Positions 36,253 to 43,414 of a DNA stretch of 43,414 nt are shown here, in pieces. The stretch's first letter is position 1. Every line of letters starts with the position of its first letter. Source of the DNA: an uncultured Oscillospiraceae bacterium (GTDB lineage Bacteria > Bacillota_A > Clostridia > Oscillospirales > Acutalibacteraceae); assembly GCA_910587995.1 (NCBI GenBank), contig CAJUNS010000021.1:1-43414 (forward strand), given 5' to 3'. The notes under the pieces are model-generated. The model did no database searches. It was given only the letters and a program-made list of their open reading frames with translations, and was not told where the DNA came from. A program made the translations under genes and the position numbers.

Positions 36253-38889
36253 TTACATACGCTCCTGCATGTATTTTTCCAGCAGCCGGGTCACTTCCCG
36301 CACATCGATGGGCTTAGACACATGGGCGTTCATGCCCGCGTCCAGGCACTTCTGCACGTCCTCCGCAAAGGCGTCCGCTGTCATGGCGATAATGGGCAGG
36401 CCGGCGTCCGGATGCTTCAGCTTGCGGATGGCCTGGGCAGCCTCGAAGCCTGTCATCACTGGCATGCGGATGTCCATTAGCACCGCCTGGTAGTAGCCCG
36501 GCGGCGACTCCGAGAGCTTAACCACACAGATCTGGCCGTTCTCCGCCCAGTCCAGTTCCAAGCCGTACTCAGAGAGCAGCTCGCTGGCGATCTCCCAGTT
36601 GAGCTCGTTATCCTCCGCCACCAGCACCCGCTTGCCCGTAAAGTCAATCCGGTCCTCCTGGGACTTGGCTTCCTCGGCGGGTCCGGTCTCGCTGGCATAG
36701 CGGCGCAGCCCATAAAACAGCGTGGACTTAAACAGGGGTTTGGAGATGAACCCGCTTACCCCAGCCGCTTTGGCGTCCTCCTCAATATCGCTCCAATCGT
36801 AGGCGGAAATGAGCAGAATAGGAATCTTATCTTCCAGCCGGCGGCGCAGCTCCTTGGCGGTGGCGATGCCGTCCATGCCGGGAAGCTTCCAGTCCAGCAG
36901 GATGATGTGGTAACAGTCTCCCCGCCGGTAACGCTCTTCCACCTGCCGGAGGGCTTCCTCGCCGGAGAGGGTCCAGTCGGCGTTTACCCCAATGGACTGC
37001 AGCGCGGCCACGGTGCTTTCGCACAGGGTCTTGTCATCGTCCACCACCAGCATATTCCAGGGGGGCAGAATCATGTCCTGCTCCGCCGCCTCGGTGCGCT
37101 CCAGGTCCAGGGACACATGGAACTGTGAGCCCTGGCCCTGGCGGCTCTCCACATCAATGGCGCCGCCCATGGCGTCCACAATAAACTTGGTGATGGCCAT
37201 GCCCAGGCCGGTTCCCTCGGTTTTGTGGACCCGGGCGCTGTCTTCCCGGGAGAAGGAGTCGAAAATGTGCTTCTTAAACTCTTCCGACATACCAATGCCA
37301 GAGTCCTTAACCCAGAACTGCACCCGGACGAATGCCTCGCCCAGGGGGGAGTCCTCCTCCTGCATGGTTACTTGAATCTGCCCGCCATCCGGGGTGAACT
37401 TTACCGCGTTGGAGAGAATGTTCAGCAGCACTTGGTTCAGCCGCACGCTGTCGCACAACACGTTTTCCGCCGAGACGTCCAGAATGGATACCCGGAAGTC
37501 CTGGTGCTTGGCCTTTACCTGGGGCTGCACAATGCTTACCAGGCTCTCCATCAGTTCCCGCAGGGAGACCCGGTCGCAGTTGAGGGTCATTTTGCCGCTT
37601 TCAATCTTGGACATGTCCAGCACATCGTTGATCAGCCCCAGCAAGTGGCGGCTGGAGTTGGTGATTTTATGCAGGCAGTTCTGCACCTGCTGGCGGTTGT
37701 CCAGGTTGGCCGTGGCAATGGCGGTCATGCCCACAATGGCGTTCATGGGCGTGCGGATGTCGTGGGACATGTTGGACAAAAACTCGCTTTTTGCCTTGCT
37801 GGCCCGTTCAGCCTGGGCCTGGGCTTTCTCCGCCTCCCGGCGGGCTTCTACCGCCAGGGTCAGGGAGTGTTCCGCTGTCTGCCGGGCCTCTTCCACCGCC
37901 TTAAGCTGGCTGCGGTTGATGTTGTAGTAGCCGATGAAGATCAGCATCAGCACGCCGAACACCGCCACGCAGGAGAGCATACCCACCAGCAGCATCTGCT
38001 GGCTCATTTTGTCGATGGTGCTGTTTAGGGAGTCATAAGGCATGCAGGTAATCAGATACCATTCGGAGAGCGGCAGCTTGGTGCCGAACAGATGCCGCCG
38101 TTCGCCCCGGATGGAAATCTCGCTGGAATAGCTGGCCCCATCCCGCATGGCGGCACTCAGCCCATCAATGAGCTGCTGGGGGGTCTGGCCATCAATTTCA
38201 TCATACAGCGACAGCACCCGGTCAAAGTAGTCGTCCCGCACCGCGTCGCTGGTGCGGATGACAAAGCTGCCGTTCTCCCGAATGATGAAGGAATAAATCT
38301 TGTCGTCATTTTCCTGCAGGGCCAGGGTTTGGGTGATGTAGTCCGCCGGGATGCTGGCCACCAGGGCCATGGCGTCCTGGCCGTTTTCCATGCGGTAGTT
38401 GCAGGCTACTCCCAGCAGCACCAGGTTGTCCCCCTTGCCGTCCGAGCCTACCGCCACCTTGGAGCCGCCCAGGCGCAGGCTGTTCAGGAAGGGGGGCGGG
38501 TCGGTGACAACCAGGTTATCGCCATAGATCATCTCAAACTCCCCTTGGGCGCTGAGAAGAGCCAGCTGAGAAAAGCCCCTGGCCGTCCCGATAGTAGCCA
38601 GCTCCTCCAACACGTCCTCCCGCCCCGCCTCAGGGCGCAGGTCATCGGGAAGGATGTCTTCCACAATGCTTTCCACCTGGTTGAGCCGCAGCTCCACGGT
38701 GGTCTGAAAATGCATGGATATCTGGTCGCTCATGCCGCGCATGTAGGTATCGCCCACCTGGGAAATGGTGTTAAAGCTGATGCGGTCCATATACTGGGAG
38801 AGGAAAAAGAACACGCCGAAGGTAAAGATAGAGACGGCAATGAAGCTTCCCACCAAAAAATGGGTCGGGTTAATTTTTTTTATATCCAT
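36253..38889 (-). CDS. Hybrid sensor histidine kinase with two receiver domains
   Basis: This 878-residue membrane kinase has a first span (about 12-32, FLVGSFIAVSIFTFGVFFF), an extracellular dCache/PAS-like sensor (33-300), a second span (about 307-330), a coiled coil rich in Ala/Glu (340-385), HisKA with SNMSHDIRTPMNAI, and HATPase_c with NILSNAVKFTPDGG, DSGIGMS and GTGLGMAI. Two receiver domains follow (LVVDDDKT...LLDWKLPGMDG and LVAEDNELN...VLMDIRMPVMTG). It should pass phosphate to the Hpt protein encoded just upstream. The start MDIKK has GAGGG 8 bases upstream; an earlier in-frame GTG overlaps that site. Confidence 0.95.
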   Translation of the reverse strand: MDIKKINPTHFLVGSFIAVSIFTFGVFFFLSQYMDRISFNTISQVGDTYMRGMSDQISMHFQTTVELRLNQVESIVEDILPDDLRPEAGREDVLEELATIGTARGFSQLALLSAQGEFEMIYGDNLVVTDPPPFLNSLRLGGSKVAVGSDGKGDNLVLLGVACNYRMENGQDAMALVASIPADYITQTLALQENDDKIYSFIIRENGSFVIRTSDAVRDDYFDRVLSLYDEIDGQTPQQLIDGLSAAMRDGASYSSEISIRGERRHLFGTKLPLSEWYLITCMPYDSLNSTIDKMSQQMLLVGMLSCVAVFGVLMLIFIGYYNINRSQLKAVEEARQTAEHSLTLAVEARREAEKAQAQAERASKAKSEFLSNMSHDIRTPMNAIVGMTAIATANLDNRQQVQNCLHKITNSSRHLLGLINDVLDMSKIESGKMTLNCDRVSLRELMESLVSIVQPQVKAKHQDFRVSILDVSAENVLCDSVRLNQVLLNILSNAVKFTPDGGQIQVTMQEEDSPLGEAFVRVQFWVKDSGIGMSEEFKKHIFDSFSREDSARVHKTEGTGLGMAITKFIVDAMGGAIDVESRQGQGSQFHVSLDLERTEAAEQDMILPPWNMLVVDDDKTLCESTVAALQSIGVNADWTLSGEEALRQVEERYRRGDCYHIILLDWKLPGMDGIATAKELRRRLEDKIPILLISAYDWSDIEEDAKAAGVSGFISKPLFKSTLFYGLRRYASETGPAEEAKSQEDRIDFTGKRVLVAEDNELNWEIASELLSEYGLELDWAENGQICVVKLSESPPGYYQAVLMDIRMPVMTGFEAAQAIRKLKHPDAGLPIIAMTADAFAEDVQKCLDAGMNAHVSKPIDVREVTRLLEKYMQERM

Positions 38890-38927
38890 GCGCAGATCCC
38901 TCACTCGGTCTTGGAGTTTTTACCGCC

Positions 38928-39284
38928 TCAAAGCTGCTCCTTATAGGCCGCGATGGCTCCGGCGGTCGTTTCATAGTCGGCCAGCACCTTTTCATACAAG
39001 GCGGGCGCTTCGGGGCTGCGGCCTCCCCGCAGGGCCTCGGTCAGGGCGCTGCTGGAAGCCAAAAGAGTGTTAAAGGCCAGGTTTTGGCACATGCCCTTTA
39101 TGGTGTGTGCCGCCCGAAAGGCCTCTTCGTCGTTGCCGCCCTCCCAGGACTCCGTAAGAAGCCCATAGGTCTTGTCTTCTAAAAACTTCAGCACAAATTT
39201 CTGGATGAATTTCTCGCTGGGCAGCCGGGCGCTCACCTCGGCATAGTCCCCGCCCAGTATGGCATAGCATTCCTGCAAGGTCAT
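38928..39284 (-). CDS. Hpt phosphotransfer protein
   Basis: This 118-residue helical protein has the Hpt motif AHTIKGMCQNLAF, whose His accepts phosphate from receiver domains. It begins at MTLQECYAI, with GGAGG 7 bases upstream; the frame stays open 16 codons further, but without a ribosome site. It lies 38 bp before the hybrid kinase gene in the same transcript, so the two form a phosphorelay. The nearby REC-HD-GYP-GGDEF protein is a natural final target (inferred). Confidence 0.9.
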   Translation of the reverse strand: MTLQECYAILGGDYAEVSARLPSEKFIQKFVLKFLEDKTYGLLTESWEGGNDEEAFRAAHTIKGMCQNLAFNTLLASSSALTEALRGGRSPEAPALYEKVLADYETTAGAIAAYKEQL

Positions 39285-39430
39285 AGCGGTTCCTCCATAG
39301 CATTTTGAATAAAAATTTGTGTTTAAAGCCAAAATTCAAAGCCTCAGACGCGCCTGCCGGGCGCGCCGCCGGACACAGCGGGAAACAGCCGCCCGGCTTT
39401 AGAGCTTCGCCCCGCGCGGGCCCTGGGTAC

Positions 39431-39459
39431 ATTATAGCATGAATAACGGCGGGGTTCAA
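39431..39459 (-). promoter_or_regulatory. Promoter of the Hpt-kinase operon
   Basis: On the minus strand TTGAAC (39459-39454), 17 bp and TATAAT (39436-39431), giving a GC-rich leader of about 140 nt that contains further inverted GC stretches. Confidence 0.8.
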
Positions 39460-39528
39460 GCCGGAATGTTGCACAGGAGAGTACAATTCCCAGGCTTTTC
39501 GCGCGCCGCCCGCTGGCCGGACTTTTCC

Positions 39529-41646
39529 TCAGTCCTCTTCTCCGGAGCCGAACTCGATAATCTCCGACTGGTTGGCGTACACGCTTACCTCTTCCGTCTC
39601 CTTCAGAGAGGTCTCGTTCCCTGTGTAGAACAGGTACTGCCCGCGCCCCGCCTGCTTCACCGCGTACAGGGCCTTATCCGCCGCGCCCATCAGGGCCTTA
39701 AAGTTGGGCCCCAGCTGCTCGGTGGTGGCCACGCCCATGCTGATGGAAATGGTAAAGCCCCGGAAGTCCTCCCCGTTTAGGGCCGAGTGCATCCGGCGGA
39801 TAATGGGCTCCAGCTCCTGGTGGTAGGCAAAGAAGATGATATACTCATCCCCGCCCACCCGGGCCACAATGTCGCCGCTGCGGATGGTTTGGTGGAGCTT
39901 GCCGGCAATGTGCACTAAAAGCTCGTTGCCGAACAGGTGCCCATATGTATTGTTCGCCATTTTAAAGAAGTCGCAGTCAAAAAAGGCCAGGGCATATTTG
40001 CCCTCCGGGCTCTCCTTCAGCCGGGCCTCCACCTGCTTTTGGGCGCTGGTCAGGTTTAAAAGGCCCGTCAGTCCGTCCAAAGAGGCGCGGCGCTCCAGGT
40101 TCTCCAGGTAGCTGCGGGAGCTGTGGATGTCAATGGCCTTGCCGATAACCCCCCGTAGCTGGGCGGGCTCGTCATCGGACCAAAGGGCCTGCATCACAAA
40201 GCGGAACCACCGCATAGTGCCATCGAAGCTCATCTTGGTCTCCAAAGTGACAATGGGGTCATCCGGGGTAGTGGTGTCAATGGCGTCAGAGAGCTTTTCG
40301 CCCAGGCCGCCGTCCAGGTATTTCCGCCCCCGGGGATCGTTGAAGGGGTCCATGACAATCTCATCCACCCCCAGGGCCTTGGCCCCCCAGGTATTGAAGG
40401 AGACCATAGAGGGGGAGATGGTGTACTCAAACTGGATTTCCTTGCTCATGGCCGCGAAGAAGCTGTACTTCATGCGCTCATGCTCCAGAAGCTGCAAGGT
40501 CCGGTTGGAGGCGGAAAGCTCCGCGTGCTGGGAGAATTTGTCCGCCATATTGTCCAGCACATGCTTTTGGCTCTCCCGCACATGGGCCTGGCCGCCGTTG
40601 AGCTCCTCCTGCAGGGTGTCAGCCTCCTCCAGCAGGCATTCCAGCAAAAGGGGGTTAAAGGTGCCGCACTCGTTGTTGGTGATCATCCTTACCGCCTCCT
40701 CATGGGAGAAAGCGGGCTTGTAGATGCGCTGGCTGGTCAGGGCGTCGTATACGTCGGCCATGGCCACGGTTTGGGCGGAGATGGGAATGTCCTCCCCCTT
40801 CAGACCGTCCGGATAGCCCCGGCCGTCCCAGCGCTCATGATGCCAGCGGCAGATTTCATAGGCTACCTTCACCAGGGGCTCATCCTGGTGGACCGAAAGC
40901 CCATCCAGCATATTGGCTCCGGCCAGGGAGTGGGTCTTCATCACCGCGAACTCCTCGCTGGTCAGCCGGCCGGGCTTGTTGAGTATTTTATCGTCAATGG
41001 CGATTTTGCCGATGTCGTGCAGGGCGGAGGCTTCGCTGATGAGCGCCACCCGCTCTTGGGTCAGGCCATAGCGGTCCGTCTTTTTCATCAGCGCCCGCAG
41101 CAGCACCTCGGTGAGCCGCCGCACATGGATGACGTGCTGGCCGCTTTCGCCGTTGCGGAACTCCACAATGTGGCTTAAAATGTCGATCATCAGCAGGCTG
41201 TTCTGCTCTTTTTCAATGATCTGCTCCGCCACCAGGGCTTCCAGCTCCTGCTGCTTGGCGGAGCTTAAAAGGGTGTTCACCACCCGGCGGCGGACCACCC
41301 GGGCGTCGAAGGGGCGGCTAATAAAGTCCGTAACCCCCAGCTCCAGGGCCTGGTCAATCCGGTCCGAGGCGGTCTCGGCGGAAATCATAATTACCGGGAT
41401 GGACTCGATCCAGCGCCGCTGGTTCATCACCTCTAAAACGCCGAAGCCGTCCATTTCCGGCATAACAATGTCCAGCATCACCAGGGAGATCTCCGCCCCC
41501 TGCCGCTGCAGCACGCCCACGGCCTTTAACCCGTCTTCCACCTCGATGGTATCGTATTCCCCACCCAGCATATCCACCAAGATCGAGCGGTTCATCTCCG
41601 AGTCGTCCACGATGAGAATTTTCTGCCTTCGTTTGGGCCCTTCCAT
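39529..41646 (-). CDS. REC / HD-GYP / PAS / GGDEF cyclic-di-GMP turnover protein
   Basis: This 705-residue cytoplasmic regulator carries both c-di-GMP-making and c-di-GMP-breaking domains. A receiver (1-125, phosphoacceptor Asp59 in VMLDIVMPEMDG) is followed by HD-GYP (about 150-330: HDIGKIAIDD and HHERWDGRGYP, all metal residues present), a PAS-like domain (about 390-520) and GGDEF (about 535-680) with an intact GGDEY active site. RSGD five residues before GGDEY is the inhibitory I-site. Both enzymes therefore look active. GGAGG lies 9-10 bases before the ATG. It has its own promoter, upstream of the Hpt-kinase operon that may phosphorylate it. Confidence 0.95.
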   Translation of the reverse strand: MEGPKRRQKILIVDDSEMNRSILVDMLGGEYDTIEVEDGLKAVGVLQRQGAEISLVMLDIVMPEMDGFGVLEVMNQRRWIESIPVIMISAETASDRIDQALELGVTDFISRPFDARVVRRRVVNTLLSSAKQQELEALVAEQIIEKEQNSLLMIDILSHIVEFRNGESGQHVIHVRRLTEVLLRALMKKTDRYGLTQERVALISEASALHDIGKIAIDDKILNKPGRLTSEEFAVMKTHSLAGANMLDGLSVHQDEPLVKVAYEICRWHHERWDGRGYPDGLKGEDIPISAQTVAMADVYDALTSQRIYKPAFSHEEAVRMITNNECGTFNPLLLECLLEEADTLQEELNGGQAHVRESQKHVLDNMADKFSQHAELSASNRTLQLLEHERMKYSFFAAMSKEIQFEYTISPSMVSFNTWGAKALGVDEIVMDPFNDPRGRKYLDGGLGEKLSDAIDTTTPDDPIVTLETKMSFDGTMRWFRFVMQALWSDDEPAQLRGVIGKAIDIHSSRSYLENLERRASLDGLTGLLNLTSAQKQVEARLKESPEGKYALAFFDCDFFKMANNTYGHLFGNELLVHIAGKLHQTIRSGDIVARVGGDEYIIFFAYHQELEPIIRRMHSALNGEDFRGFTISISMGVATTEQLGPNFKALMGAADKALYAVKQAGRGQYLFYTGNETSLKETEEVSVYANQSEIIEFGSGEED

Positions 41647-41733
41647 CTGGTGAGCCTCCTTTCTATTCCTCGCCGGCGCGGCGGGCGCGCCTGACGTTTT
41701 GGTCCAATTCGCGGTCTAAAAATATTCCACATT

Positions 41734-41762
41734 ATTATAATACATTCCATCCGAAATGGCAA
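41734..41762 (-). promoter_or_regulatory. Promoter of the c-di-GMP protein gene
   Basis: On the minus strand TTGCCA (41762-41757), 17 bp and TATAAT (41739-41734). Confidence 0.82.
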
Positions 41763-41899
41763 GCCCCTAGATATATGGCTGGAGGAAAAAACTTTCATAT
41801 TTGAAAGAAAATTTTGAAATCATCCTCCCTCCAGGCCGGCCCGCAAAGAAGGGCGGAAACGCTGGGTTTTTGGCCCCCGCAAGGGGAGAAGGACCGGCC

Positions 41900-43288
41900 T
41901 CAGCCGATGAGCATGCGGCCTTGGGGAAAGATGGTCCCGGCGGTTTTGGCGCGCATTAAGATGGACACCCCAAAGGACAGGGGGCCCACCCGGCCAATGA
42001 ACATGGTCAGGCACAAAAGCAACCGGGAGACTGGTTCCAGCCGGGGGGTCAGGCTGGCGCTCAGGCCCGCCGTGCCAAAGGCCGAGGCGGACTCGTACAG
42101 CAGGTCCAGAAAAGGCAGGCCGGGGTTTAAAAAGCGCAGGGCGCAGGCATCGGCAAACACCACCCCCAGGCCCAGCAGCACCACGGTCAGGGACTTGTAC
42201 ACCACGCTGGGGGCAAAGCGGTGGCGCAGGGCCACGGCCTCCTCGCTGCCCCGCAGGGTGGAAAACACCGTGACCAGCAGCACAACCAGCGTGGTGGTCT
42301 TCACCCCGCCCGCCGTGGAGCCGGGACAGCCCCCAATGAACATCAGCGCCACGGAGAGGACCTTGGTAAAGTCCCCCTGGGCCCCAATGTCCACCGAGGC
42401 AAAGCCAGCCGTGCGGGTGTTTACCGACTGAAACAGCGCGGTGTTCCACTGCTCCCAAAAGCCCATGCCCGCCATGGTCCGGCCCCGTTCCAACAGAAAA
42501 AAGGCCAAGGTTCCCCCCAGCAGCAGGGCCAGGGTGGCCCGCAGGCAGATCTGAGAGTGGAAATTCAGCCGCTGGCGGCCCCGGCCCCGCAGGGGCGCCA
42601 GCAGCTTGCACTGGTAAATGTCCCGCACCACCACAAAGCCCAAGCCCCCGGTGGCAATCAGCGCCGAGATGGTCAGGCAGACCAGCGGGTCCCCGGAAAA
42701 AGCGGTGAGGCTGGAATTGCCCGGCACAAAGCCCAAAATGTCGAAGCCTGCGTTGCAGTAGGCCGAAACCGACACAAACACCGCGGGCCACACGCCCGCC
42801 GCGCCGTACTCCGGCACAAAGCGGAGCATCAAAAGCCCCGCGCCCAACAGCTCGCAGCAAAAGGTGAAGCCCAGCATCAGCTTCAAAAGTCCCGCCGCTC
42901 CGGGCATGTCGCTGCCCGAGGCCTCGCCGGTGAGAAGCATCTCCCGCAGGCCCAGCCGCCGGTGCACCAGCAGGGAAAAGCCGGTGGCAAAGGTGGAAAG
43001 CCCCAGGCCCCCCAGCTGGATGAGCCCCAGCACCACCGCCTGGCCAAAGGGGGACCAGTGCGAGGTGGTGTCCACCACGGAGAGGCCGGTGACGCAGGTG
43101 GCCGAGGTGGCGGTAAACAGGGCGTCCAACGGGTGGGTGAAGCCCCCGGAAGCGGAGGCCAGGGGCAGGGCCAGCAGGGCTGTGCCCAGGGCGATGAGCA
43201 GCAAAAAGCTGATCACAATGAGCCGGATGGGGGCGGTGCGTTTCATTTTTTGGGAAAGCTTCTGCTTTCGGGTAAGAGAGAGGGGCAT
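41900..43288 (-). CDS. TrkH/KtrB-type potassium transporter subunit
   Basis: This 462-residue membrane channel takes up K+ (or Na+/K+) with a cytoplasmic TrkA/KtrA partner. The four M-P-M repeats are visible by their selectivity loops: TSATCVTGLSVVDT, SVSAYCNAGFDI, SVNTRTAGFASVD and SAFGTAGLSASL, each with the conserved Gly. The third-repeat intramembrane loop FIGGCPGSTAGGVKTTT and the final FIGRVGPLS are also typical. The start is uncertain: ATG at 43288 (MPLSLTRKQ) is preferred, and TTG at 43306 is possible. The partner gene probably lies beyond the window or elsewhere. Confidence 0.93.
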   Translation of the reverse strand: MPLSLTRKQKLSQKMKRTAPIRLIVISFLLLIALGTALLALPLASASGGFTHPLDALFTATSATCVTGLSVVDTTSHWSPFGQAVVLGLIQLGGLGLSTFATGFSLLVHRRLGLREMLLTGEASGSDMPGAAGLLKLMLGFTFCCELLGAGLLMLRFVPEYGAAGVWPAVFVSVSAYCNAGFDILGFVPGNSSLTAFSGDPLVCLTISALIATGGLGFVVVRDIYQCKLLAPLRGRGRQRLNFHSQICLRATLALLLGGTLAFFLLERGRTMAGMGFWEQWNTALFQSVNTRTAGFASVDIGAQGDFTKVLSVALMFIGGCPGSTAGGVKTTTLVVLLVTVFSTLRGSEEAVALRHRFAPSVVYKSLTVVLLGLGVVFADACALRFLNPGLPFLDLLYESASAFGTAGLSASLTPRLEPVSRLLLCLTMFIGRVGPLSFGVSILMRAKTAGTIFPQGRMLIG

Positions 43289-43414
43289 AAAGACACTCGC
43301 TTTCAAAGAGTCTCGCCGCCGGCCCGGCCGGGGCCCGGAGCGTAACCGAGGCTTTTTTATGTTTTGTTAACGCGGCTGTTTTTTACGATGCTACGCCAGC
43401 AGCTGCTTGGAAAG

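Noticed and set aside
36019..36480. Plus-strand open frame over the structured RNA candidate
   Set aside because: No ribosome site, and it runs into the antisense of the kinase's receiver domain.
42221..43345. 374-codon plus-strand frame over trkH
   Set aside because: Antisense to a protein with all TrkH selectivity loops; low-complexity Gly/Gln/His content.
43391..43414. Possible C-terminal end of a minus-strand gene (LSKQLLA then stop)
   Set aside because: Only seven codons are inside the window; too little to support a call.
1..43414. CRISPR arrays, rRNA genes, complete insertion sequences, prophage structural genes
   Set aside because: I looked for regularly spaced repeats, rRNA signatures, transposases and phage structural genes and found none; the only mobile signs are the integrase remnant and the MITE-like element.

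Overview
The window looks like a chromosomal piece of a strictly anaerobic, GC-rich member of the Clostridia, most like the gut Oscillospiraceae (Flavonifractor/Intestinimonas/Lawsonibacter type). Supporting signs are an electron-bifurcating [FeFe] hydrogenase, an indolepyruvate:ferredoxin oxidoreductase, an SLH-domain wall protein, strong AGGAGG ribosome sites and textbook TTGACA-17-TATAAT promoters. The genus is inferred; no rRNA is present.

Layout. 1-0.5 kb: remnant of a tyrosine integrase facing the 3' end of a tRNA-Lys gene. 0.5-7 kb: a secreted L,D-transpeptidase with SLH repeats, a membrane-Nudix fusion, an esterase, XRE-zinc ribbon and PadR regulators, and a cold-shock protein with a long hairpin leader. 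7.3-8.3 kb: a strong promoter with repeated TTTATAAA boxes, a structured leader and three tiny genes, two of them tandem paralogues of no family I recognise. 8.3-18.1 kb: an amidase, then an aromatic 2-oxoacid/arylacetate cluster (acyl-CoA ligase, Dabb protein, HicAB, IorAB, DUF362, PaaK, ACT protein), interrupted by HicAB and a 165-bp MITE-like element. 18.2-27.9 kb: a minus-strand block with the HydABC-type hydrogenase, a thioredoxin-like ferredoxin, two GHKL ATPases, two DRTGG proteins, a PHP protein and a sensor-like hydrogenase homologue. 28-31.4 kb: serine synthesis (serC, GNAT, serA) and a MazG-like protein. 31.4-31.7 kb: a compact type I toxin-antitoxin locus laid out like the Fst/par system. 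31.7-34.8 kb: copper export (csoR with two operators, copA with a fused CopZ domain and an internal start). 34.9-43.3 kb: GNAT, secG, a structured RNA candidate, a hybrid histidine kinase plus Hpt protein, a REC/HD-GYP/PAS/GGDEF protein and a TrkH/KtrB potassium channel subunit.

How they work together. IorAB makes reduced ferredoxin and aryl-acyl-CoA from aryl pyruvates. The bifurcating hydrogenase can discharge reduced ferredoxin and NADH together as H2, and the sensor-hydrogenase/ATPase/DRTGG genes beside it probably tune it. The most notable findings are the type I toxin-antitoxin locus at 31387-31677, which is reconstructed base by base, and the small-protein cluster at 7289-8287, which I cannot assign to any known family.
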